Position numbers and translations under genes: made by a program. Under the pieces are notes generated by a model that was given only the letters and a program-made list of their open reading frames with translations, was not told the origin of the DNA and did not search any database. 64,000 nucleotides of DNA. Origin: Arthrobacter crystallopoietes BAB-32. GTDB lineage: Bacteria > Actinomycetota > Actinomycetes > Actinomycetales > Micrococcaceae. The stretch is from positions 1 through 64,000 of the forward strand of contig NZ_ANPE02000069.1 in NCBI RefSeq assembly GCF_000328305.2, given 5' to 3'. Shown here in pieces: positions 53,716 to 62,371 of the stretch (within the stretch, counting starts at the first letter, position 1; every line of letters starts with the position of its first letter).

Positions 53716-55365
53716 CTAGGCCTGAGCGTCGAATATGGTGCGGCCTTCCACCACCGTCCGGAGGCACTCGGGGAGCCTGCCGGTGTCCAGGGAGGGCAGC
53801 AGCGGCGTCCCGGCACGTGCATCCGTGCTCCAGGCTGAAACACGGGAGTCCGGCGTCTGCACGGAAAGTTCGTCCACATCCCACACGGCGAAAGTAGCAG
53901 GGGTGCCGGGTGCCAGCTGCCCCTGCATGGGATTGCGTTCATTGGCGGCCCGCCAGCCAGCCCGCGTGTGTGCCAGGAAGGCGGCCCGGGCGGAAATCCG
54001 CTCCGCGGGATTGTTATGCTCGAGGCACGCCTTCACGGCCGCCCAGGGGCTCTGCTCGGTGACAGGGGCATCGGAACCGAGGCAGACCGGCACTCCCGCG
54101 GTCTGCAACGTGCCGACCGCGTTCATGGCCAGTGCCCTCTCGGACCCAAGCCGCTCTGCGTACATCCCCGACTGCCCGCCCCAGTAGGCGTCGAAAAGCG
54201 GCTGCATGCTTGCGGTGATGCCGAAATGCAGGAGCTGCTCGACTGCTCCCGGCGGCAGCATTTCCACATGCTCGAGGCGGTGCCGGGCCCGGCGCACTGT
54301 CTCGAGGCCGACGCGCTCGGCCGCGCCCGCAAACGCCAGCAGCGCCCGCTCCAGGCCGGCATCGCCGATGACATGGAATCCGCCCTGGACGCCGACGGCG
54401 GAGCAGTGGGCAACGTGCTCGGTGGCCTGCTCCACGCTCAAGAACAGCTCTCCGGACTCCGACGGCCGATCGGAGTACCCTCCGTGCACGCAGGCAGTGC
54501 GGGAGCCGATGGAGCCGTCGATGTTCAAGTCGCCGGCCAGTCCGCGGAGCCGCCCGCCAAACCCGTCCAGCAGGGCCCTGAGTTCCTCGGCCGAACTGAC
54601 CAGCTGGCCCCAATAGGGCAGGATCTTTGGCAGGGACTCCCGCTCATCCTCCGCCAGCTGCAGGAGGCCCAGCAAATCCTCCGCTGGCACTATCTGCGGC
54701 GCGGCCATTTCGGCCAAAGCCACATAGCCCCGGGACGCCGCGTGGGACAAAGCTGCACGCTGCACCTCCCGGCGCACCGCCGTCGTCATGGTTTGCGCGG
54801 TACGGCGCGCCGCGGCGTGGGCCTGGGTACGGACGATTCCTGCGCCGTCCCAGCCTTCCAGCTCCGTCACCTCTGCGCGGACGGCCAGGGAGGCCGATAC
54901 GGCCGCGGAGTGGACATCGATGCGGTTCAGGAAGACGTCCTTGCCGCCTGCAGCACGCTCAAGCTCAGCCGCGGTGGGCGCCCGGTTTTCCGGCCACCGG
55001 GTCTCGTCCCAACCATGTCCGAGGACGACATCGTTGGTTTTGGCAGCGCCTGCCACCTCCTCCAGCAGTTCAGCCAGCGAGGCCGCTCCCGACAGGTCCA
55101 GGGTGCGCAACGCCAAGCCCTTGTCCGTCGTGTGCGTGTGCGAATCCACGAACCCCGGAGCGACGAGGCGGCCGTCCAAATCGAAGATTTCCATGGAAGC
55201 ATCCGCGATGGAGTCGGCAGCCTGCTCGGAACCGATCCACGCTACGGTGTCGCCTTCCACCACCATTGCGGTGGCATAGGGGTCGGCGGGACTGTAGACC
55301 GACCCGTTCCGGTACAAGGTCACGCGGTTCCCCCGCTGCGGACCGGCGTCGTTCATGCTACTCAT
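53716..55365 (-). CDS. YtcJ-like amidohydrolase
   Basis: ATG 55365, five bases after GGAG, gives 549 residues. It has the amidohydrolase family 3 layout: LYRNGSVYSPADPYATAMVVEGDTVAWIG, RLVAPGFVDSHTHTTDKGL (metal HxH as HTH), NRIDVHSAAVS, NIDGSIGSRTACVHGGY, HVIGDAGLERALLAFAG, ARHRLEHVEMLPPGAVEQL, ASMQPLFDAYW and CLGSDAPVTEQSPW (late Asp). These match YtcJ-type N-substituted formamide deformylases. Substrate unknown. It is cytoplasmic and lies 70 bases downstream of the helicase gene on the same strand. Confidence 0.88.
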   Translation of the reverse strand: MSSMNDAGPQRGNRVTLYRNGSVYSPADPYATAMVVEGDTVAWIGSEQAADSIADASMEIFDLDGRLVAPGFVDSHTHTTDKGLALRTLDLSGAASLAELLEEVAGAAKTNDVVLGHGWDETRWPENRAPTAAELERAAGGKDVFLNRIDVHSAAVSASLAVRAEVTELEGWDGAGIVRTQAHAAARRTAQTMTTAVRREVQRAALSHAASRGYVALAEMAAPQIVPAEDLLGLLQLAEDERESLPKILPYWGQLVSSAEELRALLDGFGGRLRGLAGDLNIDGSIGSRTACVHGGYSDRPSESGELFLSVEQATEHVAHCSAVGVQGGFHVIGDAGLERALLAFAGAAERVGLETVRRARHRLEHVEMLPPGAVEQLLHFGITASMQPLFDAYWGGQSGMYAERLGSERALAMNAVGTLQTAGVPVCLGSDAPVTEQSPWAAVKACLEHNNPAERISARAAFLAHTRAGWRAANERNPMQGQLAPGTPATFAVWDVDELSVQTPDSRVSAWSTDARAGTPLLPSLDTGRLPECLRTVVEGRTIFDAQA

Positions 55366-55435
55366 GGATCTCCTATCGCATTCCAACATCATCCAGAACC
55401 CATCGCCCGGCGTTCAGCCGGCGCCGCGGGCTCTG

Positions 55436-58264
55436 CTATTCACTGACCACCGAGTAGGCGACGACGCCGCGCCGGACCAAGGTGATCGCCTGGCGGCAGA
55501 GTGCCACGAGGTGCGGGTCCATGTCAGGGACCTTGACGAGCTGGTCCAGCAAGTCGATCACCTGCTTGGCCCAGCGCACAAAGTCTCCGGCGGCCAGTTC
55601 CGTGCCTTGCAGCGCGGTCAGCAGCGAGCGGCCCTGGGCCCACTTGTACATCGGCCACACCAGGCCCAGTTCCGGTTCCCCGCTCAGGGGCAGCTTGTGT
55701 TGCTCTTCCCGGTCGTTCAGGACGGACCATTCCCGTACGGCGATGTCGACGGCCGTCTCCAGGGAGACGCTCGGCATCTTCGGGCGGATGCCTGTTTCCT
55801 CCCGCTTGGCTTGGAAAACCAAGCTGGAGACGAACGCGGCCACCTCCGCCGCGTCCAGATCATCAAAAGCTCCTGCCTGCAGGCACAGCGCCACCAGCAG
55901 GTCACGGTCTCCATAGATCCGCCTGAGGCGGTTGCCGGACTCGCTGATGGTGACCCGGCCGTCCGGATGAGCTTGCAGATAGCCGTAGGTATCCAACAGG
56001 TCGCATACCCGGTCGAACGTCTTGGCGATGGTGTTGGTCCGCCCCTGGATCTGTCCCATCAGCTGGTCGGTTTCCTTGCGCAGCTTCCACCAGCGCTCGG
56101 ACCAGCGGGCGTGGTCTTCACGATCGCTGCAGCCATGGCAGGGATGGGACTTGAGCTTCCGCCGTAGCTCGACGATCCGGCGTTCCTGCCCTTCGGTCCC
56201 GGGCGCCTCGAACTCCTGCCGGCCGCTGCCCCGCCGCGGGGGCCGGTTCTCGTGCAGGGCATTCCGCACCGATGATGCCAGGTCCCGGCGTTCTTTGGGG
56301 CTGCGGCCGTTGAAGCTCTTCGGGACGCGGATGGTCGAGAGGACTTCGACCGGACCATCGAGATCCTGGGCAGAGATCCGCCGGATCTGCTTGTCAATCG
56401 TCAGGACGGTGGGCCGGGGTTCGTGACCGGAGGGATCCACGGCCAGGATGACGGCATATCCTTCGTTGCGACCGCCAGGCACATCGATGATGTCGCCGCG
56501 GCGCAGGCGTTCGAGTGATGCCACAGCGGCCGAGCGCAGGTGCCGGCTGCGGGATTTTGCTGACTGGTTCTCGGCGTCTTTGAGCTCGCGCCTCAGCCGG
56601 GCATATTCTGTGAAGTCGCCCAGGTGGCAGGTCATGGCCTTCGCATACCCGGCAAGGGACTCCTCGCGGCTGCGCACCTGCTTCGCCAGCCCGACGACTG
56701 AGCGGTCCGCTTGGAACTGGGCGAACGAGGTTTCCAGGATTTCCCGTGCCCGGATGCGCCCGAATTGTGCGATGAGGTTGACGGACATGTTGTAGGTCGG
56801 CCGGAAACTTGAGTTGAGCGGGTATGTCCGCCGCGAGGCCAAGCCTGCCACCGCTGCCGGATCCGTGCCGGGTTGCCACAGCACCACGGCATGGCCTTCG
56901 ACGTCGATCCCCCGCCGCCCTGCCCGGCCGGTGAGCTGGGTGTACTCCCCCGCTGTGATGTTCACGTGGCTTTCGCCATTGAACTTGTCGAGCTTTTCCA
57001 GCACGACCGTCCGTGCTGGCATATTGACGCCGAGAGCGAGGGTCTCAGTGGCGAATACTGCCCGCACCAGTCCGTCGGCGAAGAGCTTCTCGACGACTTC
57101 CTTGAACGTTGGCAACATGCCGGCATGGTGCGCCGCGATTCCCCTGATGAGCCCTTCCCGCCACAACCAGAAGCCCAACACGGCCAGGTCTTCTTCCGGG
57201 ATCTCCCGGGCTGCCTCATCGACCCGCCGGGCGATAATCTCCCGTTCGCGTTCCGTGGTCAGCCAGAGCCCGGCGTCGAGGCATTGCCGTACGGCGGCGT
57301 CGCAGCCGTTGCGGGAAAAAATGAAGGTGATGGCTGGAAGCAGGCCTTCTTTGTCCAGACGTGCGATGACCTCCGGGCGCGATGCCCGCCGGATCCGGCT
57401 GACAGGTTGCTGCGGACGGGATGGCGGCCGCTTCCCGCGTCGGCCGGCCGGGCGGCCCCAGTTGGAGGCCCGGTTGAGCTTCTGCTCCGAGTAGGCCAGT
57501 TCCAGCAACTCGGGGTTGACCTCGTATCTGCTGCCGGCGCCGGTGCCGGACGACAAAGCCGGCACCGCTTCATCGAATGCGATGTCCGAGGCGAAGAGGT
57601 CCAGGATGTCCGGCCCCACCATGACGTGCTGCCAGAGCGGTACCGGGCGGTGCTCGGAGACCACGACGTCGGTGTCCCCGCGGACGGTATCCAGCCAAGC
57701 ACCGAATTCTTCTGCGTTGGAGACAGTCGCGGAGAGGGAAACCAGCCGTACTTCACTGGGAAGGTGGATGATGACCTCTTCCCAGACCGCGCCGCGGAAC
57801 CGGTCCGCCAGGTAATGGACCTCATCCATCACCACGTAACCGAGCTCGAGGAGGGTATCCGAATTGGCGTAGAGCATGTTCCGCAGGACTTCGGTCGTCA
57901 TCACCACAACGTCTGCATGCGGGTTGACGGATACGTCGCCGGTCAGCAGGCCGACCCGGTCCGGGCCGTACACCTGGACGAGCTCGGTGTACTTTTGGTT
58001 GCTCAGCGCCTTGATGGGCGTTGTATAGAACGCTTTGAGCCCCCGCTGGAAGGCCAGGTAAATGGCGAACTCGCCCACCACAGTCTTGCCTGCGCCGGTA
58101 GGCGCCGCGACCAGGACGCCCCGGCCCCGTTCGAGCGCTTCGCAGGCTTCGCGCTGGAACGGGTCCATTTCGAATCCGAGCGTTTGGGAAAACGCATAGA
58201 GCCGGGTCTTGCGGTGCTCCGTTCTGGCCTTCGCTTCACGGTACCGCTCGGATGGGGAACTCAT
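55436..58264 (-). CDS. helY: Ski2/Mtr4-like DEVH-box helicase (HelY)
   Basis: The 942-residue protein has superfamily 2 motifs: LVAAPTGAGKTVVGEFAIYLAF (I), TTPIKALSNQKY (Ia), DEVHYLADRFRG (II), LSATVSNAEEF (III), FIFSRNGCDAAV (IV), ALGVNMPARTVV and QLTGRAGRRGIDVEGHAV (V-VI), then a DSHCT-type C-terminal domain. It matches HelY of mycobacteria, an RNA helicase relative of Ski2/Mtr4. Cysteines near 670 (CHGCSDREDHARW) fit the Ski2-like insertion. It starts 48 bases after tatC ends on the same strand, a conserved actinobacterial neighbourhood with the proteasome/Pup genes. Confidence 0.95.
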   Translation of the reverse strand: MSSPSERYREAKARTEHRKTRLYAFSQTLGFEMDPFQREACEALERGRGVLVAAPTGAGKTVVGEFAIYLAFQRGLKAFYTTPIKALSNQKYTELVQVYGPDRVGLLTGDVSVNPHADVVVMTTEVLRNMLYANSDTLLELGYVVMDEVHYLADRFRGAVWEEVIIHLPSEVRLVSLSATVSNAEEFGAWLDTVRGDTDVVVSEHRPVPLWQHVMVGPDILDLFASDIAFDEAVPALSSGTGAGSRYEVNPELLELAYSEQKLNRASNWGRPAGRRGKRPPSRPQQPVSRIRRASRPEVIARLDKEGLLPAITFIFSRNGCDAAVRQCLDAGLWLTTEREREIIARRVDEAAREIPEEDLAVLGFWLWREGLIRGIAAHHAGMLPTFKEVVEKLFADGLVRAVFATETLALGVNMPARTVVLEKLDKFNGESHVNITAGEYTQLTGRAGRRGIDVEGHAVVLWQPGTDPAAVAGLASRRTYPLNSSFRPTYNMSVNLIAQFGRIRAREILETSFAQFQADRSVVGLAKQVRSREESLAGYAKAMTCHLGDFTEYARLRRELKDAENQSAKSRSRHLRSAAVASLERLRRGDIIDVPGGRNEGYAVILAVDPSGHEPRPTVLTIDKQIRRISAQDLDGPVEVLSTIRVPKSFNGRSPKERRDLASSVRNALHENRPPRRGSGRQEFEAPGTEGQERRIVELRRKLKSHPCHGCSDREDHARWSERWWKLRKETDQLMGQIQGRTNTIAKTFDRVCDLLDTYGYLQAHPDGRVTISESGNRLRRIYGDRDLLVALCLQAGAFDDLDAAEVAAFVSSLVFQAKREETGIRPKMPSVSLETAVDIAVREWSVLNDREEQHKLPLSGEPELGLVWPMYKWAQGRSLLTALQGTELAAGDFVRWAKQVIDLLDQLVKVPDMDPHLVALCRQAITLVRRGVVAYSVVSE

Positions 58265-58312
58265 ACTAAAAGCCTAGTGGCTGGCGGGAGCGACGGCTGC
58301 GCCCCGATGCAA

Positions 58313-59158
58313 TCAGGCCTCGGCAGGGCCTTCGAGGTCCTTGAGCGGCGTGGCCGTGTCCGCCGACGCCTCGACTTCTTCTTCACGTTCCTTGCGCTTG
58401 CGTGCACGGCGCTTGTCGTTGAGCAGGCAGATGCCGACGGCGACGAAGAACAGCGCCAGCAGCGGTCCGGCGAGGAGGAACATCGACGTGGCGTCGGGCC
58501 CCGGCGCGGCCATGGCCGCAACGACACACACCACGAACACGACGATGCGCCAGCTCTTGACGACCTGCTTGCCCGACACCAGCCCGGCGAAGTTAATGCC
58601 GACCAGCACCACCGGCAGCAGGAAGGCAACGCCAAGGGACAGGAACATGCGCATGACGAACGTCAAGTAGTCCGTTGCCAGGATCTGGTTGACGCCGCCC
58701 TCCGGCGTGAACATGGTCAGCACCTTGACGATTTCGGGCAGCACGATCCACCCGAAGTAGATGCCGAGCAGGAACAGCGGAACAGCAGCAAGCATGAAGC
58801 CGAGAGTGTAGCGCCGTTCCTTCTGCTTGAGGCCGGGCGTGATGAACGCCCAGATCTGGTAGATCCAGACCGGGGAACTCACCAGCAGGCCGAGGAAGAT
58901 CGAAACCTGGATCTTGAGGTCGAACGGAGAACCCACGCTGCCGTAGTTGATTTCCGCCCGCCGGCCTTCTTCAGCCGAAATCTCCATCAGCGGCTGCTGT
59001 ACGGCCACCATGACCGGGTCGTACAGGAACCAGCCGGCGACAGCGCCCAGCAGTACGGCGATGCCCGAAACAACCAGCCGGTTGCGCAGTTCCTTAATGT
59101 GCTCTTTGAGGGCCATCCGGCCTTCGGGATTGGCCTTGCGTCCCTTGGTCCGCGCCAT
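58313..59158 (-). CDS. tatC: Sec-independent translocase TatC
   Basis: The 281-residue protein has six membrane helices and the TatC signatures MALKEHIKELRNRLVVSGIAVLLGAVAGWFL, SPVWIYQIWAFITPGLKQKERRY, and FLLPVVLVGINFAGLVSGKQ. It recognises the twin-arginine signal of folded export substrates, such as Rieske proteins. tatC is followed by helY and preceded by tatA five bases away; the tatA-tatC order is normal for actinobacteria. The C-terminus has a charged extension (RRARKRKEREEEVEASADT). Confidence 0.96.
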   Translation of the reverse strand: MARTKGRKANPEGRMALKEHIKELRNRLVVSGIAVLLGAVAGWFLYDPVMVAVQQPLMEISAEEGRRAEINYGSVGSPFDLKIQVSIFLGLLVSSPVWIYQIWAFITPGLKQKERRYTLGFMLAAVPLFLLGIYFGWIVLPEIVKVLTMFTPEGGVNQILATDYLTFVMRMFLSLGVAFLLPVVLVGINFAGLVSGKQVVKSWRIVVFVVCVVAAMAAPGPDATSMFLLAGPLLALFFVAVGICLLNDKRRARKRKEREEEVEASADTATPLKDLEGPAEA

Positions 59159-59163
59159 TGGCC

Positions 59164-59448
59164 TTACTGCTGGCTGGGCGGATGGGTTCCGCCGTTGGCG
59201 TTCGGAGCCTGGTCGCGGTTGCTGCCGGTGTTCCTCGGCGGATTGACCACTCGCCCTTCGACCGGCTCATCAGCTGCGCCGGCATCGGAAGAATTCTCGT
59301 CCTTCATCTGCTTCACTTCGGACTTGAAGATGCGCAGCGACTGACCCACGCTGCGGGCAAGACCCGGCAATTTCGGCGCACCGAAGAGCAGCAGGACAAT
59401 GATGACCAGAATGATGATTGTCCACGGGTTGTCGAAGAGTCGTCCCAT
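59164..59448 (-). CDS. tatA: Sec-independent translocase TatA
   Basis: ATG 59448 with AGGAACC upstream gives 94 residues: MGRLFDNPWTIIILVIIVLLLFGAPKLPGLARSVGQSLR is the TatA helix, FGxxKLP hinge and amphipathic helix (read in parts). A disordered acidic/Pro tail follows (NSSDAGAADEPVEG). TatA forms the pore-like assembly with TatC. Its stop is five bases from the tatC start. Confidence 0.95.
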   Translation of the reverse strand: MGRLFDNPWTIIILVIIVLLLFGAPKLPGLARSVGQSLRIFKSEVKQMKDENSSDAGAADEPVEGRVVNPPRNTGSNRDQAPNANGGTHPPSQQ

Positions 59449-59482
59449 TACGTGGTTCCTTTCGTATCGATTCAATCCTACG

Positions 59483-59824
59483 TCAAGAGAACTTGACGTC
59501 GCGCAGTGACTGCCGCTGCCCGCGGGCGGACCTTCTGGCGACCCGCCGTTCCCGGCGTGCCTCGCGGCGCACTGACTTACCATCCAGGTAGCGTTCCCTT
59601 GCTACGGCAGGATCGAGGAAAATGGCCGGTTCGAAGGGGGTGCCTTCCCCGCTTTCCACGGCCGGGGCAGAACCAAACGCGGCTTCCAACTTTCCCGCAG
59701 CTGTCTCAAATTCTTGCAAAGTCTTCATGAACGACCGGAAAATCCAGACTGCGAGAAACCCCACAAACAGCAGTGAGAGAGCCGCCACTGCAACCCAGAG
59801 GAATATCCAGAACCACCAATCCAT
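59483..59824 (-). CDS. Small single-helix membrane protein
   Basis: ATG 59824 gives 113 residues: MDWWFWIFLWVAVAALSLLFVGFLAVWIFRSF (membrane helix, by parts), a helical acidic stretch (FMKTLQEFETAAGKLEAAFG), then a basic Arg-rich tail (SVRREARRERRVARRSARGQRQSL). No known family recognised. It lies between pafBC and tatA in the same direction, with two bases to the upstream gene, so it is very probably co-transcribed. Actinobacteria often have a small gene here. Confidence 0.75.
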   Translation of the reverse strand: MDWWFWIFLWVAVAALSLLFVGFLAVWIFRSFMKTLQEFETAAGKLEAAFGSAPAVESGEGTPFEPAIFLDPAVARERYLDGKSVRREARRERRVARRSARGQRQSLRDVKFS

Positions 59825-59826
59825 GC

Positions 59827-61836
59827 CTACGAGTCTAGTCCGCCGGCCTTGGAGATTTCCGAATATGCTGCCAGCGCCGCGGTGAGCCACTCGCGGGTGG
59901 TCACGGCCAGCTCCGGAGGCTCAACGACCGTTACCTCGCCGCCGTGACGTGCCACGAGCTGGGGGATGATCGCGGTGGTGCCGAGGCGCAGTTCCGCTAT
60001 CAGGCTGCCGTCGGGCAACGTGCACCGGCGTTCGGCATTGTACTGGTCGGCCAGGTCCGCCAAGCGCGGAGACAGGTGCAGCACGGCCAGCTGGTCTGTC
60101 TCCCGCGGAGTGAAGAGGGACTGGGGAAACTCGGAGCTGCGGCCGCCCGGCGGCTGGAAGGTGCGGCCGGTCCGCTCCAAGCCGCGGATCTTGTCCGCAC
60201 GGAACTGCCGGACAGCCTGTTTGTCATGGCACCACGCCTCGGTATACCAGTGCCCGTTGACGGCGAAGACCTGAAGCGGATCGATCTCCCGCACGGTCAT
60301 CTCGTCCCGCGAGGAAACCAGGTACTCGATGCGCAGGGTTTCCCCGGCGGCCACGGCATCCTGCAGGGCCTGCACTTCCGCCGTCGTGGTCCGGGCATCG
60401 AAGTCGGCAGCCAAGGAACGGTGCAGGCCGTGCTCCCCGCCGGTCGCATCCAGCAGCTTGCTCAGCGCGCTGCGCAGTGCGGGCCGCTCCCCTACTCCCG
60501 GAACGGTCTCCAGGGCCTGCAGCCCCACCACCAGTGACAACGCCTCGTCCAGGCTCATCCGCACGGTGGAGGAAATCTCCTCCGCATTCTCGATGAAAAT
60601 CGAGTCATTGTCCCAGTGCACTTCGATCAGCTGGTCCGGTCCGTAACCGGGAGTACCGCAGACGAAAAGCAGGTTCAGGTCCTTGATCAGCTGGGCCCGG
60701 CTGACCCCGAATTTCTCTGCCGTCGCACCTAGTTCGGCACCAGGGTTCGCGCTGATATAGGAGACAAGATCCAGCAGCCGGGGCAGGTGGTCCAGCGAGG
60801 ACGTCTTCTTGTGGCCGGCGGATGCAGCGGCCGCAGGAAGGGTGTACGACGGCGGCGTCCGCGCCGCGGCGTCAAGGGCACCTTGGAAACGGCGCACGAC
60901 GGCGGCCACAAGCTCCGCCGGTTCCAAAGCGACGGCGGTGGCACCGTGTGAGGCGACTTCTTCGGCCAGGATCTCCACGTCCGAGTACGGACACTGCACC
61001 TCGTCCCAGCCTTCGGGAACAGAAGCTTTAGGGGATGCCGGTACGGCCGACGTCCGCAATGATTGAGCCCGGCCATGGCGCAGGAGCAGCCTGGCCGTGC
61101 CCTGTTCCCGCTCCGGATCCAGGGCATCGAGAGCTGCCCGCATGGTGAACTCTTCGGGAACTGATACGTCCCCGCTGAGTTTCTTGATTCCCGACGTGAT
61201 CCGGGAAAGCCGGAAAGTCCGCTGACCGCCGCGGTCGGTGTCGAAGCCGGACAGATACCAGTGGCCAAACCGGTTGCCCAAGCCCCAAGGTTCGACGTGC
61301 CTGGTGGTGGTGTCGGCATTGTTCGCGGCGCGGTACTCAAACGACACCGGGTAGCGCCCGGTGAGGGCTTTGAGCAGTTCATCGAAGGCCGGTTCGGCCG
61401 TCCGCAGCCGGGGTTCGATGCCGATGGGGGAATCGCCGTCCGACAACGCGCCGTGCACATCCAGCCGGCGTACGGCGCGGGCAGCGGCAGAACCCAGCGA
61501 GGCCTGCTGCCAGATCCTCGATGCCAGGGACAGGACCGCCGTCTCCTCCGGTGTGAAAGCCAGTTCCGGGAGGCGGTACGCCTTGCGGTCGATCCGGTAG
61601 CGCTTGACGGCATGGTCAGCGTCGAAGAAGGCCTCCTCGCTGAAGGTCTCCACGGGGACACCCATTTCCCGCAGGTCCTCCTTGTCCCGCTCGAAGATCC
61701 GGTTGAAGGCTTCTTCGGTGGCGGCCTCGCGGTACGGCTGGATCAGCGATCGCAGTTCCTCCTTGCTGTACCCGCGCTGGCGTTCGAGCAAGGCAATGAG
61801 GAGGTTCAGCAGACGTTCAGTCTTGGACGCAGACAT
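59827..61836 (-). CDS. pafBC: PafB-PafC fusion transcriptional activator (WYL)
   Basis: ATG 61836 gives 669 residues, about twice the length of a single PafB or PafC. Each half has an N-terminal winged helix (KTERLLNLLIALLERQRGYSKEEL; LLDLVSYISANPGAELGATAEKFGVSRAQLIKDLNLL, by parts) and a WYL domain (ISFEY-like PVSFEYRAANNADTT ... HVEPWGLGNRFGHWYLSGFDTDRGGQRTFRLSRI; LRIEYLVSSRDEMTVREIDPLQVFAVNGHWYTEAWCHDKQAVRQFRADKI, by parts). PafBC activates the LexA-independent DNA damage response in actinobacteria; a fused form is known from Arthrobacter. It lies downstream of the Pup ligase pafA across the two FKBP genes. Confidence 0.93.
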   Translation of the reverse strand: MSASKTERLLNLLIALLERQRGYSKEELRSLIQPYREAATEEAFNRIFERDKEDLREMGVPVETFSEEAFFDADHAVKRYRIDRKAYRLPELAFTPEETAVLSLASRIWQQASLGSAAARAVRRLDVHGALSDGDSPIGIEPRLRTAEPAFDELLKALTGRYPVSFEYRAANNADTTTRHVEPWGLGNRFGHWYLSGFDTDRGGQRTFRLSRITSGIKKLSGDVSVPEEFTMRAALDALDPEREQGTARLLLRHGRAQSLRTSAVPASPKASVPEGWDEVQCPYSDVEILAEEVASHGATAVALEPAELVAAVVRRFQGALDAAARTPPSYTLPAAAASAGHKKTSSLDHLPRLLDLVSYISANPGAELGATAEKFGVSRAQLIKDLNLLFVCGTPGYGPDQLIEVHWDNDSIFIENAEEISSTVRMSLDEALSLVVGLQALETVPGVGERPALRSALSKLLDATGGEHGLHRSLAADFDARTTTAEVQALQDAVAAGETLRIEYLVSSRDEMTVREIDPLQVFAVNGHWYTEAWCHDKQAVRQFRADKIRGLERTGRTFQPPGGRSSEFPQSLFTPRETDQLAVLHLSPRLADLADQYNAERRCTLPDGSLIAELRLGTTAIIPQLVARHGGEVTVVEPPELAVTTREWLTAALAAYSEISKAGGLDS

Positions 61837-61878
61837 AGTTCCAACGTTACTGGCAGAGTGCGGCAACGCCGCTTAAGC

Positions 61879-61925
61879 GGACCGGGGTGCAGCAACGATG
61901 AATGTTCGTTACTGCACCCCGGTCC
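61879..61925. terminator. Hairpin between FKBP gene and pafBC
   Basis: Arms 61879-61898 and 61906-61925 pair at 19 of 20 positions with a 7-base loop, 17 bases after the stop of the cytoplasmic FKBP gene. It separates this gene from pafBC, so pafBC must have its own promoter or rely on read-through. Confidence 0.82.
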
Positions 61926-61941
61926 AGGTCTGGAGGCGCTG

Positions 61942-62337
61942 TCAGCGGACGCCGAGCAGGTCCACCACGAAGATGAGCGATTCGCCCGGCGCGATGGCGG
62001 CGCCGGCACCACGCTGGCCGTAAGCGAGCTCGGAAGGGATCTCGAGCCGGCGCCGGCCGCCGACCTTCATGCCCAGCAGGCCCTGGTCCCACCCTTGGAT
62101 GACCTGTCCGACGCCGACGCGGAAGTCGAGCGGTGCTCCGCGGTTCCAGGAAGCATCGAACTCTTCGCCGGTCGACCAAGCGACGCCAACGTAATGGGTC
62201 GAGACAGTGTCGCCGGGCTTGGCTTCCGCGCCGGTCCCGACGATGATGTCTTCGATGCGCAGCTCGGTGGGCGCTTCGGTTCCGGGGAAATCGATTTCCG
62301 GCTTCTGCCGGTCATACTCGCGCTTGCCAAAGGACAT
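61942..62337 (-). CDS. FKBP-type peptidyl-prolyl isomerase, cytoplasmic
   Basis: The 131-residue single-domain FKBP has VSTHYVGVAWSTGEEFDASWNRGAPLDFRVGVGQVIQGWDQGLLGMKVGGRRRLEIPSELAYGQRGAGAAIAPGESLIFVVDLLGV, in parts, with the Tyr, Phe, Asp, Trp (QGWD) and Tyr (LAYG) active-site positions. No signal peptide. It isomerises proline peptide bonds. It follows the lipoprotein FKBP by 34 bases on the same strand. Confidence 0.94.
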   Translation of the reverse strand: MSFGKREYDRQKPEIDFPGTEAPTELRIEDIIVGTGAEAKPGDTVSTHYVGVAWSTGEEFDASWNRGAPLDFRVGVGQVIQGWDQGLLGMKVGGRRRLEIPSELAYGQRGAGAAIAPGESLIFVVDLLGVR

Positions 62338-62371
62338 GGATGGGTACCTTCCTCGCAGGTGATGGAGACAG

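Noticed and set aside
56873-59344. 823-codon plus-strand frame opposite the helicase and tatC
   Set aside because: Antisense shadow of HelY and TatC; no ribosome site or domain.
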